From: Marinobacter sp.
GTDB taxonomy: Bacteria; Pseudomonadota; Gammaproteobacteria; Pseudomonadales; Oleiphilaceae
Direction: 5' to 3'
Assembly: GCA_018402255.1 (NCBI GenBank)
Contig: JAGYIS010000002.1
Coordinates: forward strand, 62,001 to 126,000
Length of the DNA stretch: 64,000 nt
Part shown: one piece after another, positions 52,725 to 64,000 of the stretch
How positions within the stretch are numbered: position 1 is the stretch's first letter
How the letters are laid out: each line of letters opens with the position of its first letter
Program-made: the position numbers and the translations under genes
Notes under the pieces: generated by a model
What the model was told of the DNA's origin: nothing
What the model saw: the letters and a program-made list of their open reading frames with translations, nothing else
Databases searched by the model: none

Positions 52725-52967
52725 CTACTGGCTGGCCAGTACCAATTGGACAACCAGAACCAGTCCGCCGACGAAGGCGACGCCAAACAGCAGCCCTGCA
52801 ACGATGTAGGGCACTGCGCTGTGGCTTGAAAAGTCTTCCTCCCGGCGTTTCTCGGATTGAACCCCAAGGGCGCCAGCGAAGACCGTCTGCAGGATTTTCA
52901 GAAAGCCTGGTTTGCCGCCAGGCTTTTTTGGTTGCTCGCTGTTCTTGTTTTCTGCAACGTTACTCAT
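52725..52967 (-). CDS. DUF2970 family small membrane protein
   Basis: 80 aa. A Lys/Pro-rich N-terminus leads to the conserved FLKILQTVFAGALGVQSEKR segment, then a membrane helix (IVAGLLFGVAFVGGLVLVVQ). This pattern matches DUF2970, a family of unknown function found downstream of metH or elsewhere in gammaproteobacteria. It starts 15 nt after the metH stop and is likely the second gene of that transcript. Confidence 0.85.
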   Translation of the reverse strand: MSNVAENKNSEQPKKPGGKPGFLKILQTVFAGALGVQSEKRREEDFSSHSAVPYIVAGLLFGVAFVGGLVLVVQLVLASQ

Positions 52968-52982
52968 TCACATCGCCTTTGT

Positions 52983-56681
<3,699 letters not shown>

Positions 56682-56881
56682 AGGGAATTCTTCCGGATGT
56701 CATTAAAAACGTCGTGTTTATTCTGGCGGCGCAGGATCATAGCAAAATTGTACGAACACGTCTTAATACGGATGATCAATATCAAGTGTTGATTATTGAG
56801 TGTTTCAACCGGTCATACGTGAAATTCGGTATCCGATTAATGCCCGACTATTTTACTTGGTCTTTCAAGTTCTCGCTAACT

Positions 56882-56896
56882 CTCCTAAAATAGGAG
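56882..56896 (+). promoter_or_regulatory. Palindrome overlapping the putative nfuA -10 box
   Basis: CTCCTA-AAA-TAGGAG, perfect 6-bp arms, encloses TAAAAT (56886-56891), which can serve as the -10. The -35 region (TTTCAA at 56863 or TTCAAG at 56864) is weak. A repressor bound here would block nfuA, and an iron-sulfur regulator such as IscR is one guess. Confidence 0.4.
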
Positions 56897-56921
56897 GCAC
56901 ATTCGATAACAGGTAGGAAGC

Positions 56922-57509
56922 ATGGCCTTGGTAACTGTCACTGATTCCGCAAGGGACTATCTTGCTCAATTGATTGAAAAGCAGGATGTTGAAGGCATGG
57001 GTGTTCGGATATTTGTCACCCAGCCCGGCACGCGTAACGCAGAAACCTGTCTGGCATATTGTCCGCCGAACGAAGTGGTCCCGACCGACGAACAGGTGGA
57101 TCTTGAAAAGTTCACGCTTTTTCTGGACCACAATTCGGTAGCATTCCTCGAAGACGCATTCGTGGACTACTCCAAAGACCAGATGGGTGGTCAGCTCACC
57201 ATCAAGGCACCCAACGCAAAAGTGCCCCAGGTGTCTGATGATGCGCCCCTGCCAGACCGTGTCAAATATGTGCTGGCGTCTGAAATCAATCCCAACCTGG
57301 CGTCACACGGTGGTGACGTGTCGCTGGTTGAAATCGTTGAAGAATCGGTTGCTGTACTCCGGTTTGGCGGCGGTTGCCAGGGGTGTTCAGCGGTGAGCCT
57401 GACCCTCAAACAGGGTGTCGAGAAAACACTGATGGAGCGGGTGCCGGAGATTACCGCGGTCCGCGACGTAACCGACCACTCCAATACCGAAAACGCCTAC
57501 TACCAATAG
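56922..57509 (+). CDS. nfuA: Fe-S biogenesis protein NfuA
   Basis: 195 aa. The N-terminal A-type scaffold-like domain (about 1-95) lacks a full cysteine set, and the C-terminal Nfu domain has the cluster-binding Cys152 and Cys155 in [18 protein letters not shown]. NfuA accepts and delivers [4Fe-4S] clusters under oxidative stress or iron limitation. Clients in this window could include LeuC and CysI. AGGTAGGAAGC precedes the ATG. It is divergent from metH. Confidence 0.96.
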   Translation: MALVTVTDSARDYLAQLIEKQDVEGMGVRIFVTQPGTRNAETCLAYCPPNEVVPTDEQVDLEKFTLFLDHNSVAFLEDAFVDYSKDQMGGQLTIKAPNAKVPQVSDDAPLPDRVKYVLASEINPNLASHGGDVSLVEIVEESVAVLRFGGGCQGCSAVSLTLKQGVEKTLMERVPEITAVRDVTDHSNTENAYYQ

Positions 57510-57529
57510 TTGTCTCATCGTTTGTGAGG

Positions 57530-57560
57530 CCGTTGCCGCCACCCTGTGGTCGGGCAACGG
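57530..57560 (+). other. Hairpin after nfuA
   Basis: CCGTTGCC-N15-GGCAACGG, 21 nt after the nfuA stop. No T-run follows, so it is not a standard terminator. The rest of the 216-nt gap to the DUF445 gene shows only a possible CATAAT box near 57667. Confidence 0.35.
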
Positions 57561-57725
57561 CTGCCGCAAATGCCCCGCTTGGGTGGCTACACGGCCAATG
57601 TCCCAAAATCCGGAATCCCCCATTATTCTCAATACTATACTTGCCACTGCCCGGCCTTTTGCCGTGCCATAATAACAGTGACATCAGCGGTGCTGGCGTC
57701 GCCTGAATTGCATTCGGGGTAACTC

Positions 57726-58940
57726 TTGCTGGATTTTACTCTCCTGTCTGTGCCAGTGATGGCCGCCGTTGTCGGTTGGTTTACCAATTGGCTGGCAATA
57801 CAGATGTCATTTCATCCGGTGCGGTTTATCGGCATCGGGGTTATCGGTTGGCAGGGCGTAATACCCCGCAAAGCCGAGAAAATGGCTCATATCTGTATTG
57901 ATCGAACGCTACAGAAGTTTGGCGATCTCAACACGGTGTACCAGAAGCTCGAGCCTCAGCGTATCGTGCAGCAGGTAGTGGCCCAGGTCTCGCCGCGAAT
58001 GGACGAATACATTGATGAAGTAATGTATGAGGTTCAGCCTGTGCTTTGGGACAATCTGCCCCTGTTCGTGCGAGCTCGTATCTATCAATGGGCGCGGGAG
58101 CAACTCCCGTCGCGCATCGAAGAGCTGGTGGAGGACTTCGGCGATGATCTTGATGAGTTGGTCGACCTCAAAGCATTGCTGAGCCGTGAGCTGCGAAATC
58201 ATCCGGACCTGATGAACCGGATCTTTCGTGAGGCGGGTTCGGTAGAGCTGCAATCTGTAATCAACCGTGGCGCCATCATTGGTGGCCTGCTGGGGGCGGT
58301 ATTGGCGCCGCTATGGCTGGTCTACCCCCAGCCCTGGGTGTTGCCGGTGGGCGGCTTTGCCATCGGCTTTATTACCAACTGGATTGCCATCAATCTGATT
58401 TTTGCCCCCTTACGACCACGCCGAATTCTGTTCTGGCGGGTTCAGGGCCTGTTTTTACGTCGGCAAGAGCAAATCAGCGATACCTGGGCGCGGCTGGTGG
58501 CCGATGAGCTGATCACCGTTGAAAAAGTGGCGGATGCCATGATCAACGGTCAGCAGGGTGCCCGAACCCGTGCGATCATTCAGAAGCATCTGCGCCCGAT
58601 GCTGGACAATTCCATGGTTATGAAGCTGACTGCTCAGGTTACGGTAGGCATGACGGGTTACACAGACCTGAAGCGGGTGATGAACCAGAAGGCCGTGCTG
58701 GCTACCCGGGATGTGTTCAGTGATCCCGAATTCAACCGGGAGCGTGCACCGGTGGTGGCTGGTGTGCTGGCGGGGCAAATGAAATCACTTCGTCCAGAGG
58801 AATTTCAGGACATACTCCGGCCAGCATTTCGGGAAGAGGAGCTCCAACTGATGTTTGTTGGAGGGCTATTTGGTGCCGTCGCGGGACTGATTCAGTTTGT
58901 GACTATGGCACAACTAACGCTGCCTGTTGCGGGCGGCTAG
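57726..58940 (+). CDS. DUF445 family inner-membrane protein
   Basis: 404 aa from a TTG start with GGGGTAA upstream. The first helix (LLSVPVMAAVVGWFTNWLAI) and the repeated GFITNWIAINLIF pattern are the DUF445 signature. A membrane pair is at about 180-225, and another helix at the C-terminus (LFGAVAGLIQFVTM). The middle is helical and cytoplasmic. Function is unknown. It is followed 17 nt later by a small membrane-protein gene and likely co-transcribed. Confidence 0.88.
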   Translation: MLDFTLLSVPVMAAVVGWFTNWLAIQMSFHPVRFIGIGVIGWQGVIPRKAEKMAHICIDRTLQKFGDLNTVYQKLEPQRIVQQVVAQVSPRMDEYIDEVMYEVQPVLWDNLPLFVRARIYQWAREQLPSRIEELVEDFGDDLDELVDLKALLSRELRNHPDLMNRIFREAGSVELQSVINRGAIIGGLLGAVLAPLWLVYPQPWVLPVGGFAIGFITNWIAINLIFAPLRPRRILFWRVQGLFLRRQEQISDTWARLVADELITVEKVADAMINGQQGARTRAIIQKHLRPMLDNSMVMKLTAQVTVGMTGYTDLKRVMNQKAVLATRDVFSDPEFNRERAPVVAGVLAGQMKSLRPEEFQDILRPAFREEELQLMFVGGLFGAVAGLIQFVTMAQLTLPVAGG

Positions 58941-58957
58941 AGTAGGGAGAGAGGGCC

Positions 58958-59326
58958 ATGCCAATCTGGGCCATGATACTGCTTCAGATTTTATTGACGA
59001 TCGTCGCGGTTACTGCAGTTCTTTCTGGGTTCTGGTATCTGATTGTCCGGCCCTGGTTGTCCGCCAAGGTAGAAGAGCTGATCAAGGCTGCCGACCAGGT
59101 CGAGCCCAAGGTTGCGCAGGGCGTTCAGAAAGGCGTCGCGGATGCGGTAAAGGATTTACCTCAGAACGCCTGGGATGGGGCAACGAAAGAGTCCACCAAA
59201 CAGATTATGAAGTTCGGATCGAATCTGTTCGAAAACGGTCTTAGCAGTTTTCTGGGTACCGCGGCCGAGTTGCAGAAGTCCAGAGCGGAGGCGCAGGACA
59301 AGCCTCGCCAGGATGACTGGCGCTGA
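58958..59326 (+). CDS. Small single-helix membrane protein, unknown function
   Basis: 122 aa. One N-terminal membrane helix (ILLQILLTIVAVTAVLSGFW) is followed by an amphipathic helical tail rich in Ala, Lys and Glu, ending in a charged stretch. GGGAGAGAGGG precedes the ATG. No known family is recognised. It lies 17 nt after the DUF445 gene, and its stop abuts the tusE stop (TGATCA). Confidence 0.75.
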   Translation: MPIWAMILLQILLTIVAVTAVLSGFWYLIVRPWLSAKVEELIKAADQVEPKVAQGVQKGVADAVKDLPQNAWDGATKESTKQIMKFGSNLFENGLSSFLGTAAELQKSRAEAQDKPRQDDWR

Positions 59327-59647
59327 TCACAGGCAGTTGGTGGGGCGGGGCAATCCTGCAATCCGGCACGCCGTCTTGGCAGGCGTGCCGGGGAACAGTT
59401 GCATCAGGTAAATACTGTTTCCCTTTTCGTCACCCAGGGCTTCTCTCACCGCCTTAACAAACAGGCGGTTGGACGGCGGTGACATTTCATGTTCTGCATA
59501 AAAAGTCCTCAGGAACTTTATGATCTCCCAATGATTTTCTGACAGTGAAATATCACTTTCGCTGGCAATTTCGTCGGCAACCTCCGGGTTCCAGCGGCTA
59601 GCATCTTCCAGAAATCCCTCGTTATTGCGGGCAGGCGAATCGGTCAT
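59327..59647 (-). CDS. tusE: Sulfurtransferase TusE (DsrC family)
   Basis: 106 aa from the ATG at 59647 (MTDSPARNNEGFLEDASRWN); the frame is open further upstream inside tusB, but that part is not TusE. It takes sulfur from TusBCD to MnmA for 2-thiolation of tRNA uridine 34. The C-terminus RIAGLPRPTNCL carries the penultimate Cys, and a second Cys lies 11 residues before it, as in DsrC. WEIIKFLRTFYAEHEMSPPS is family-typical. It is last of tusD-C-B-E. Confidence 0.94.
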   Translation of the reverse strand: MTDSPARNNEGFLEDASRWNPEVADEIASESDISLSENHWEIIKFLRTFYAEHEMSPPSNRLFVKAVREALGDEKGNSIYLMQLFPGTPAKTACRIAGLPRPTNCL

Positions 59648-59651
59648 GGTT

Positions 59652-59954
59652 TTACCAACTGATGATGCGTGGATGTTGTTCTGTGAGCTGAACCAGTTGT
59701 TGGTGACTGATTTTCTGGTCGGTTTTAGCGGCACCAGAGAGCCCTCTGGCGTCCAGGTCCAGCTCGAGGGCGACGGTGTGTTCGGGAAGGGCGGTATCGG
59801 TGTCAGGGAGCGCCAGAACAGCATCCTCTATCAAGACCAGGCTGTCCTGACCCGACAAGGCGCTCAGGCAGGCAATGAACCTTGGATGACCGGGTGCCTT
59901 GTTCAGAATATGCAGTGTGCCCGTGCCCAGGGATTGATTCATGTGGTCGGTCAT
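59652..59954 (-). CDS. tusB: Sulfur relay protein TusB (DsrH family)
   Basis: 100 aa from the ATG at 59954, one base after the tusC stop; ATG 59942 (MNQSLGTGTLHILNK) is also possible. The core GTLHILNKAPGHPRF matches the usual TusB opening (LHILNKSP). The protein is a member of the TusB2C2D2 hexamer. It is poorly conserved overall, and the identification rests largely on its place between tusC and tusE. Confidence 0.88.
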   Translation of the reverse strand: MTDHMNQSLGTGTLHILNKAPGHPRFIACLSALSGQDSLVLIEDAVLALPDTDTALPEHTVALELDLDARGLSGAAKTDQKISHQQLVQLTEQHPRIISW

Positions 59955-59955
59955 C

Positions 59956-60306
59956 CTATCCAGCGAAAACGACATGGTCGTACCGTGTGATCAGGTCCTT
60001 GACTGACGCCACCAGTTCAATGTCAGCCAATCGGCTATTGGTATCTGGCATGAAGCGCTTACAGGCTTCGTGCTCGGCAAAAATCTTTTCAACACCGAAC
60101 AGCGGTGCAGCCGACAGGTTCTTTTCCACCGTCTTCTGACCGATGCCTTTTGCGTTCTGCGCTGTGCGTAACCAGTTAACGCCATTGCCCATGAACAGTA
60201 GCGCCGCCGGTTGATCAAAGGCTGCCAGTGAAAACACCATATCCAGCGCCTCGCGCCCAGCCCAGGAGCCATAGGGTGCCTGGTCAATCACAATCAGGGT
60301 GGTCAT
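59956..60306 (-). CDS. tusC: Sulfur relay protein TusC (DsrF family)
   Basis: 116 aa from the ATG at 60306 (MTTLIVIDQAPYGSWAGREA), one base after the tusD stop. The motif APYGSxxGREALD is typical of TusC/DsrF. It forms the TusBCD complex; it has no catalytic cysteine role of its own. Spacing to tusB and tusD is 1 nt each, so translation is coupled. Confidence 0.92.
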   Translation of the reverse strand: MTTLIVIDQAPYGSWAGREALDMVFSLAAFDQPAALLFMGNGVNWLRTAQNAKGIGQKTVEKNLSAAPLFGVEKIFAEHEACKRFMPDTNSRLADIELVASVKDLITRYDHVVFAG

Positions 60307-60307
60307 C

Positions 60308-60718
60308 TCAGGCGCTCCCATGAAAGTACAAGACCCGATCTGATTTCAGGGTGCCGTCCACCCATTCACCCAGGCCCGCAATCTCAAACGGGCTCCGAAG
60401 GTTATGGGCGGGCAGTTGGTATCGATTCTGTTCACGCTCGTCCACCAGCCCGCGCCGCAGCGCAGACGCAACGCAGGCGACACCGGGTATCTGGTTGTCG
60501 GAGAGAAAGTCTGACCACTGTTGCGGCCAGTGCGGCTCGTCTGAGGGCGGGGCGCAGAGCGACGAGGCCAGGTGTACGCCCTCGCCATAAAGAAACACAC
60601 GATCAAGACGGTGGCCGGCCGAAACCGCCGCACGGGCGAAGGCCAAAGCCGTTTGCGGTGCCTGGGATGCCCATGGGGCACCGGTAATGACCAGGGTGTA
60701 GGACAGCTTTGTTGACAT
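60308..60718 (-). CDS. tusD: Sulfurtransferase TusD (DsrE family)
   Basis: 136 aa. TusD receives persulfide sulfur from TusA and passes it to TusE. The active-site Cys is in VACVASALRRGLVDE, and the opening TLVITGAPWASQAPQTALAF is family-typical. It is the first gene of tusDCBE. It lies downstream of yccA, separated from it by a terminator hairpin. Confidence 0.94.
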   Translation of the reverse strand: MSTKLSYTLVITGAPWASQAPQTALAFARAAVSAGHRLDRVFLYGEGVHLASSLCAPPSDEPHWPQQWSDFLSDNQIPGVACVASALRRGLVDEREQNRYQLPAHNLRSPFEIAGLGEWVDGTLKSDRVLYFHGSA

Positions 60719-60769
60719 GATTTCAGGGCCGGAAGCGCAAGTTAAGTGACCTGCAGAGTGTACCTAAAG

Positions 60770-60803
60770 CAGAAACCCCGACCAAGGCCGGGGTTTCTGT
60801 TAA
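60770..60803 (-). terminator. Terminator after yccA
   Basis: CAGAAACCCCG-N8-CGGGGTTTCTG, 11-bp perfect stem, followed on the minus strand by CTTTAGG. The T-run is short. The stem is nearly symmetrical, so it may work both ways. Confidence 0.7.
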
Positions 60804-60820
60804 CCAAACAATCTGTCTGA

Positions 60821-61543
60821 TCAGTCGTTGCCGGAAAAGGCACCGAGCAAGTGCATCAGGCTGACAAACAGGTTGTAGATGCTCAGGTACAGTCCAGTGG
60901 TGGCCATGATGTAGTTGGTCTCACCGCCGTTTACGATACGGCTGGTATCGTAAAGGATGAAGCCAGACATCAGGAACACGACAGCTGCGCTGAGGGCAAG
61001 GCTGAACGCCGTTACTTCAACGCCGAACAGGCTGGCAACCAGTGCGCCGACCATACCCACGATGACAACCATCATGCCCGCAACCAGCATGCCGCGCATG
61101 AAGCTGAAGTCTTTCTTGGTGGTCAGAACGTAGCCGGACAGGCCAAGGAATACGACGGCTGTTCCGCCCAGTGCCTGGGTGACGATCTGGCCACCATTAG
61201 AAAACTGCAGGTAGTGCATCATGATCGGGCCGAGCGACAAGCCCAGCAGGCCAGTGAAGGCGAAAACCACGGCGATGCCGGCGCTGCTGTTGGCCGTACG
61301 TGGCAGTACAAACCAGACCAGAGCCAGAGCACCCAGGCTGCACACGAGGCTTGCGCCACGGCTAAGGCCAATGCTCATGGAAACCGCTGCCATCACAGCA
61401 CTGAACAGCAGTGTCATTGCCAGAAGGGTGTATGTGTTGCGCAGCACTTTGGTTGCTTCTGCGCTGATGGTGCCCGTAGCAGAACCTTTGGCAACCTGGA
61501 TGCCACCTCGGTTTTGCTGGACGCTATACTGTCTGTTATCCAT
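60821..61543 (-). CDS. yccA: Bax inhibitor-1/YccA family inner-membrane protein
   Basis: 240 aa from the ATG at 61543; an ATG 6 bases earlier sits too close to the GGAG. Seven membrane helices start at about residue 40 (LLAMTLLFSAVMAAVSMSIG). The family interacts with FtsH in E. coli and modulates membrane protein quality control. Its place beside tusDCBE and the tRNA-Ser gene agrees with Pseudomonas gene order as I recall it. Confidence 0.92.
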   Translation of the reverse strand: MDNRQYSVQQNRGGIQVAKGSATGTISAEATKVLRNTYTLLAMTLLFSAVMAAVSMSIGLSRGASLVCSLGALALVWFVLPRTANSSAGIAVVFAFTGLLGLSLGPIMMHYLQFSNGGQIVTQALGGTAVVFLGLSGYVLTTKKDFSFMRGMLVAGMMVVIVGMVGALVASLFGVEVTAFSLALSAAVVFLMSGFILYDTSRIVNGGETNYIMATTGLYLSIYNLFVSLMHLLGAFSGND

Positions 61544-61761
61544 TCTCATCTCCGGAGTTAGTCAAACGTCTGGGCGAGAAACACCTCAGAATGGGCGCTT
61601 CCTTCATTCCCTTATAAACCTGATGTCCATAATAGTGTTGTGTACGTAACTTTCAATCAATTACGACAGTAAATCACGGGTTTCATTCCATTAAACCCCT
61701 GTAATCTTGTCTTCGATGTAATCAGAACCATCGGAATTCACAATGTTTTTTCTTCAAGGCG

Positions 61762-61789
61762 TTGACAGTATAAGCAAATCCGGTATCAT
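61762..61789 (+). promoter_or_regulatory. Promoter of tRNA-Ser
   Basis: TTGACA (61762-61767), 16 nt, TATCAT (61784-61789), a strong consensus promoter 62 nt before the tRNA. A small stem (CTGTCG-CAA-CGGCAG) follows within the transcript leader. The rest of the gap 61550-61850 shows no gene. Confidence 0.75.
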
Positions 61790-61850
61790 TCCACCCGCTG
61801 TCGCAACGGCAGCAGTGGATAGGGTCTTTCGAGGATTCTATCAACAAGAC

Positions 61851-61941
61851 GGTGGGCTGGCAGAGTGGCTTAATGCAGCGGTCTTGAAAACCGCCGACGG
61901 TTAATAGCCGTCCCGGGGTTCGAATCCCTGGCCCACCGCCA
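61851..61941 (+). tRNA. tRNA-Ser (anticodon UGA)
   Basis: 91 nt. The acceptor stem is GGTGGGC paired with GCCCACC, followed by G and an encoded CCA. The anticodon stem-loop is GCGGT-CTTGAAA-ACCGC (anticodon TGA). A long variable arm marks it as a class II tRNA, and the T arm is GGGGTTCGAATCCC. A run of T (CTTTTTTG) directly follows and probably ends transcription. Substrate of SerS at 28.3 kb. Confidence 0.97.
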
Positions 61942-62046
61942 CTTTTTTGCTGTACCCGCTCCTTTCCTAAGTATCTTCCTGTGTAGAACCCCTGCAATTC
62001 GATCGCGTACACTGAAACCTGATTGTTACCTGTTACAGGTGTCTGT

Positions 62047-62316
62047 ATGGATCAGAATCAAAATCACGAAACCGATCTCGACCGGGAAAGCCGTCGTTTT
62101 GCGGTGTCTGCCAATCGTGGCAGGGCGAGTCACCGTGTGCGTTATGTTGAATCGGGGGGTGCGGCCGTCGATAACGAGGAGTGCACCTTTTGCCAAGCGG
62201 TGCCGGATCTCTCGGACGGCGGCAAAGTCATTGCCACTCAAGTGACTGGCCGCAAGAACGCCAGCGAGTGCACTGATAATGACGTTCAAACAACCGACGC
62301 TCATTCTGCACCGTAG
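62047..62316 (+). CDS. Possible 89-aa protein of unknown function
   Basis: MDQNQNHETDLDRESRRFAV then 69 residues. It is polar, without a membrane helix, with a single CxxC (CTFCQ) in the middle. A weak AGGTG sits upstream, and codon use over the first 60 codons looks coding. Its last 89 nt overlap the 3' end of pxpC on the other strand, so one of the two ends may be an artefact. No family recognised. Confidence 0.4.
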   Translation: MDQNQNHETDLDRESRRFAVSANRGRASHRVRYVESGGAAVDNEECTFCQAVPDLSDGGKVIATQVTGRKNASECTDNDVQTTDAHSAP

Positions 62317-63181
62317 CGATGTCTGTCAGCTCAAACCGTACCTGTGCTCCCGGCAGTTGCTGGGCCAGAGCGCCGCAGTCCAGGGTTGGAACAACGCCGG
62401 GTTTGGGGTAGCCGCCGATGGTCTGGCAGTCATTCAGCAATACAATAGGCAGCCCGTCCCCCGGGATCTGTAGCGCTCCATTGGCAATGCCTTCAGAGAT
62501 GATTCCAGATGGGGGCGAACTCATCGCCGGCCCATTCAGCCTGAACCCCATCCTGTCCGAAAGGTCACTGACGCGATAAACGCTGGTTGTCAGTCTCTGC
62601 ATGTCGTTGGGGTGGAAATCACGATACTGGTAGCCGGGGATCAGCCGTAATCTCGTCTCGGTATCCGGAGCCAGGCGGTGCTGCAGAGGTACTGATCGAA
62701 TGGGCTGCTGGTGACCATCCTCGAGCGCCACCAGACGATCACCGGTTGTCACGGAACCCTGGCCGGCGATGTATTCGCGAACAACTACCGAGCGGCTACC
62801 AAAACACTCGGGTGCATCCAGCCCGCCAGCCATGGCGAGGTAGATCAGACGATGGCTTGATGAGTACCCGATCACGAGCTCGTCACCGTCGGTCAGGTTC
62901 TGTGTTTGCCAGAGCGGCACCGGCCGGCCATTCAGGCGGACTGGCGCCTCTGCGCCCGTCAGTGCAATTTGCAGGTTACCCCGGGCAACAGCATGAAACC
63001 CTCCCAGCACCATTTCCAGGCAGGCGGCATTGCGAGGGTTGTCTAGCAGTTTGTTTGCCCAGGTGTAACTGCGGAGATCCAACGCTCCACCCTGGGCCAG
63101 GCCGTGATGGCGATAGCCTTGTCGACCCGCGTCCTGGATGGTGCTCAACGCCCCGGGGCTGATAACATCTAGTCCGCTCAA
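62228..63181 (-). CDS. pxpC: 5-oxoprolinase subunit C (biotin-dependent carboxyltransferase-like)
   Basis: 317 aa from a TTG start that overlaps the pxpB stop (TTGA). Motifs include ISPGALSTIQDAGRQGYRHH at the start, and DRMGFRLNGPAM and VLLNDCQTIGGYPKPG in the second half. PxpABC converts 5-oxoproline to glutamate with ATP. The last 25 or so residues (from NERRLFERH) are poorly family-like and overlap the small ORF at 62047. Last of the pxpA-B-C run. Confidence 0.92.
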   Translation of the reverse strand: MSGLDVISPGALSTIQDAGRQGYRHHGLAQGGALDLRSYTWANKLLDNPRNAACLEMVLGGFHAVARGNLQIALTGAEAPVRLNGRPVPLWQTQNLTDGDELVIGYSSSHRLIYLAMAGGLDAPECFGSRSVVVREYIAGQGSVTTGDRLVALEDGHQQPIRSVPLQHRLAPDTETRLRLIPGYQYRDFHPNDMQRLTTSVYRVSDLSDRMGFRLNGPAMSSPPSGIISEGIANGALQIPGDGLPIVLLNDCQTIGGYPKPGVVPTLDCGALAQQLPGAQVRFELTDIATVQNERRLFERHYQCTRWRSCGQSLEWQ

Positions 63182-63876
63182 GATGCACCGACCCCTGTTA
63201 ACTGGCCGCCCGCCGCCAGAAAATCGTCCCGATTGATCGCCCGAAACCTTACCCGATCACCAACCTTCAGCAGAGACAGGGTTTGGGGATCAAACAAGGG
63301 TGTGGGGCACCGGCCGATAATCTGCCAGCCGCCCGGAGACGCTTGTGGATAGACTGCGGTTTGCCGATTGGCTATGCCAACACTGCCCGCCGGAACCCGT
63401 GTGCGGGGTGTTTGCTTTCGGGGCCGGGCAATGCTCGGGTCAACTTCACCCATAAACGCAAACCCCGGCGCAAATCCAAGCGCGTGAACCCTGTATTCCA
63501 GGGCGGTATGCCGCCGAATCACTTCTTCGGCATCAAGGCCGGTGTCTGCAGCCAATTCGGCAAGGTCCGGCCCGGATTCGTCGCTGTAATACACCGGCAG
63601 TTCCACCAGATCTCCGACGATATTCTGGTCGGGTCCGGGCGCGCTCATTTCGGCATCGATAATGGCCCTCAACCTGGCAATCACCGCCCGATAATCCACC
63701 GACAACGGGTCATAGATAACGAGCATGGTCGTGTAGGACGACACAAGGTCGATCAGCCAGGGAAATTCCTTGTCACGAATAGATTGGGCGAGACGGCAAA
63801 GTCGGGTAGGGAGTGTATCGTCGATGGCGTGGGCGAGAGTGATCAGCACCGCATCTTCAGACACTGGCGCAATCAT
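63178..63876 (-). CDS. pxpB: 5-oxoprolinase subunit B
   Basis: 232 aa from the ATG at 63876, which overlaps the pxpA stop by one base (TAATG). The family pattern is seen in EEVIRRHTALEYRVHALGFA followed by PGFAFMGEVDPSIARPRK, and in GSVGIANRQTAVYPQASPGG. It forms a complex with PxpC. The frame continues upstream inside pxpA but with no match to the family. Confidence 0.93.
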   Translation of the reverse strand: MIAPVSEDAVLITLAHAIDDTLPTRLCRLAQSIRDKEFPWLIDLVSSYTTMLVIYDPLSVDYRAVIARLRAIIDAEMSAPGPDQNIVGDLVELPVYYSDESGPDLAELAADTGLDAEEVIRRHTALEYRVHALGFAPGFAFMGEVDPSIARPRKQTPRTRVPAGSVGIANRQTAVYPQASPGGWQIIGRCPTPLFDPQTLSLLKVGDRVRFRAINRDDFLAAGGQLTGVGAS

Positions 63877-64000
63877 TATCCGGGTTTGCCAAGTGCCAGG
63901 CGGATAGCCGTAATAGCAGAGAGTGCCTCGGCGTTGTCGCCATGAACACACAGGCTGTCTGCCGGAAGCTCAAGCCAGGTGCCTGTCGCACTGTGGACGC
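63876..64000 (-). CDS. pxpA: 5-oxoprolinase subunit A (LamB/YcsF), C-terminal fragment
   Basis: Only the last 41 codons are in the window, and the gene runs off the right edge. The fragment contains TWLELPADSLCVHGDNAEAL and ends LALGKPG. The VHGD motif near the C-terminus is typical of LamB/YcsF proteins (PxpA), which hold a metal-like catalytic site. Its stop overlaps the pxpB start by one base, giving the order pxpA-pxpB-pxpC. Confidence 0.9.
   Translation of the reverse strand, partial: VHSATGTWLELPADSLCVHGDNAEALSAITAIRLALGKPG

Noticed and set aside
56682..56921. Cobalamin or SAM riboswitch upstream of metH
   Set aside because: No B12-box-like conserved block or long structured leader could be recognised in the 240-nt gap.

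Overview
The window is a 64 kb piece of a gammaproteobacterial chromosome, most like Marinobacter or a near relative in the Pseudomonas/Marinobacter/Alcanivorax part of the class. This rests on gene order and protein character, not on a database search. The block leuC-leuD-leuB-asd-fimV-truA-trpF-...-accD-folC-dedD-cvpA-purF-metZ, the block ftsK-lolA-rarA-serS-cobA, and the block fabI-yejFEBA-mltD-gloB-methyltransferase-rnhA-dnaQ-fimL-...-DUF934-cysI-...-metH-nfuA all follow the order I recall from Pseudomonas aeruginosa. Here trpB and trpA are inserted after trpF. Base composition looks uniform (high fifties percent GC by eye). I see no prophage, transposase, CRISPR array or integron.

Layout. 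1-4287 (+): a 5'-truncated patatin-like lipase, prmB, aroC and an MFS transporter that appears to start at a rare ATT codon. 4288-5163 (-): a LysR regulator. 5164-5739: a gap holding two large palindromic repeat elements and the leuC promoter. 5740-10156 (+): leucine genes leuCDB and asd, closed by a strong terminator. 10470-23599 (+): fimV with its own terminator, then truA-trpFBA-accD-folC-dedD, then cvpA-purF-metZ. 23623-30469 (+): ftsK-lolA-rarA, then serS-cobA. 30529-31602 (-): DAHP synthase. 31780-34029 (+): a DUF1631 protein and a PilZ protein. 34086-42281 (-): fabI and a peptide ABC importer (yejFEBA) behind mltD. 42447-43241 (-): gloB. 43353-47296 (+): methyltransferase, rnhA, dnaQ and fimL. 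47370-50020: an SCP2 protein (-), then sohB and acuI (+). 50062-50168: a third repeat element. 50214-56681 (mostly -): DUF934, cysI, a tiny membrane protein (+), DUF2970 and metH. 56922-59326 (+): nfuA, DUF445 and a small membrane protein. 59327-61543 (-): the tusDCBE sulfur relay and yccA. 61851-61941: tRNA-Ser(UGA). 62047-64000: a small unknown ORF (+), then pxpA-pxpB-pxpC of 5-oxoprolinase (-), with pxpA cut by the window end.

How the genes work together. Most encode core biosynthesis: leucine, tryptophan and chorismate (DAHP synthase, aroC, trpFBA), methionine (asd, metZ, metH), purines (purF), fatty acids (accD, fabI) and folate (folC). A sulfur theme links cobA (siroheme precursor), cysI with DUF934, metZ, metH, nfuA and tusBCDE. 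A cell-pole and type IV pilus theme links fimV and fimL, which in Pseudomonas belong to the same polar signalling scaffold, and possibly the PilZ protein.

The most unusual content is a dispersed family of long palindromic elements (three copies, two side by side upstream of leuC) with changing arms around a shared core. I did not find a convincing new multi-gene system. The rest of the interest lies in start codons, very small genes and candidate operators.
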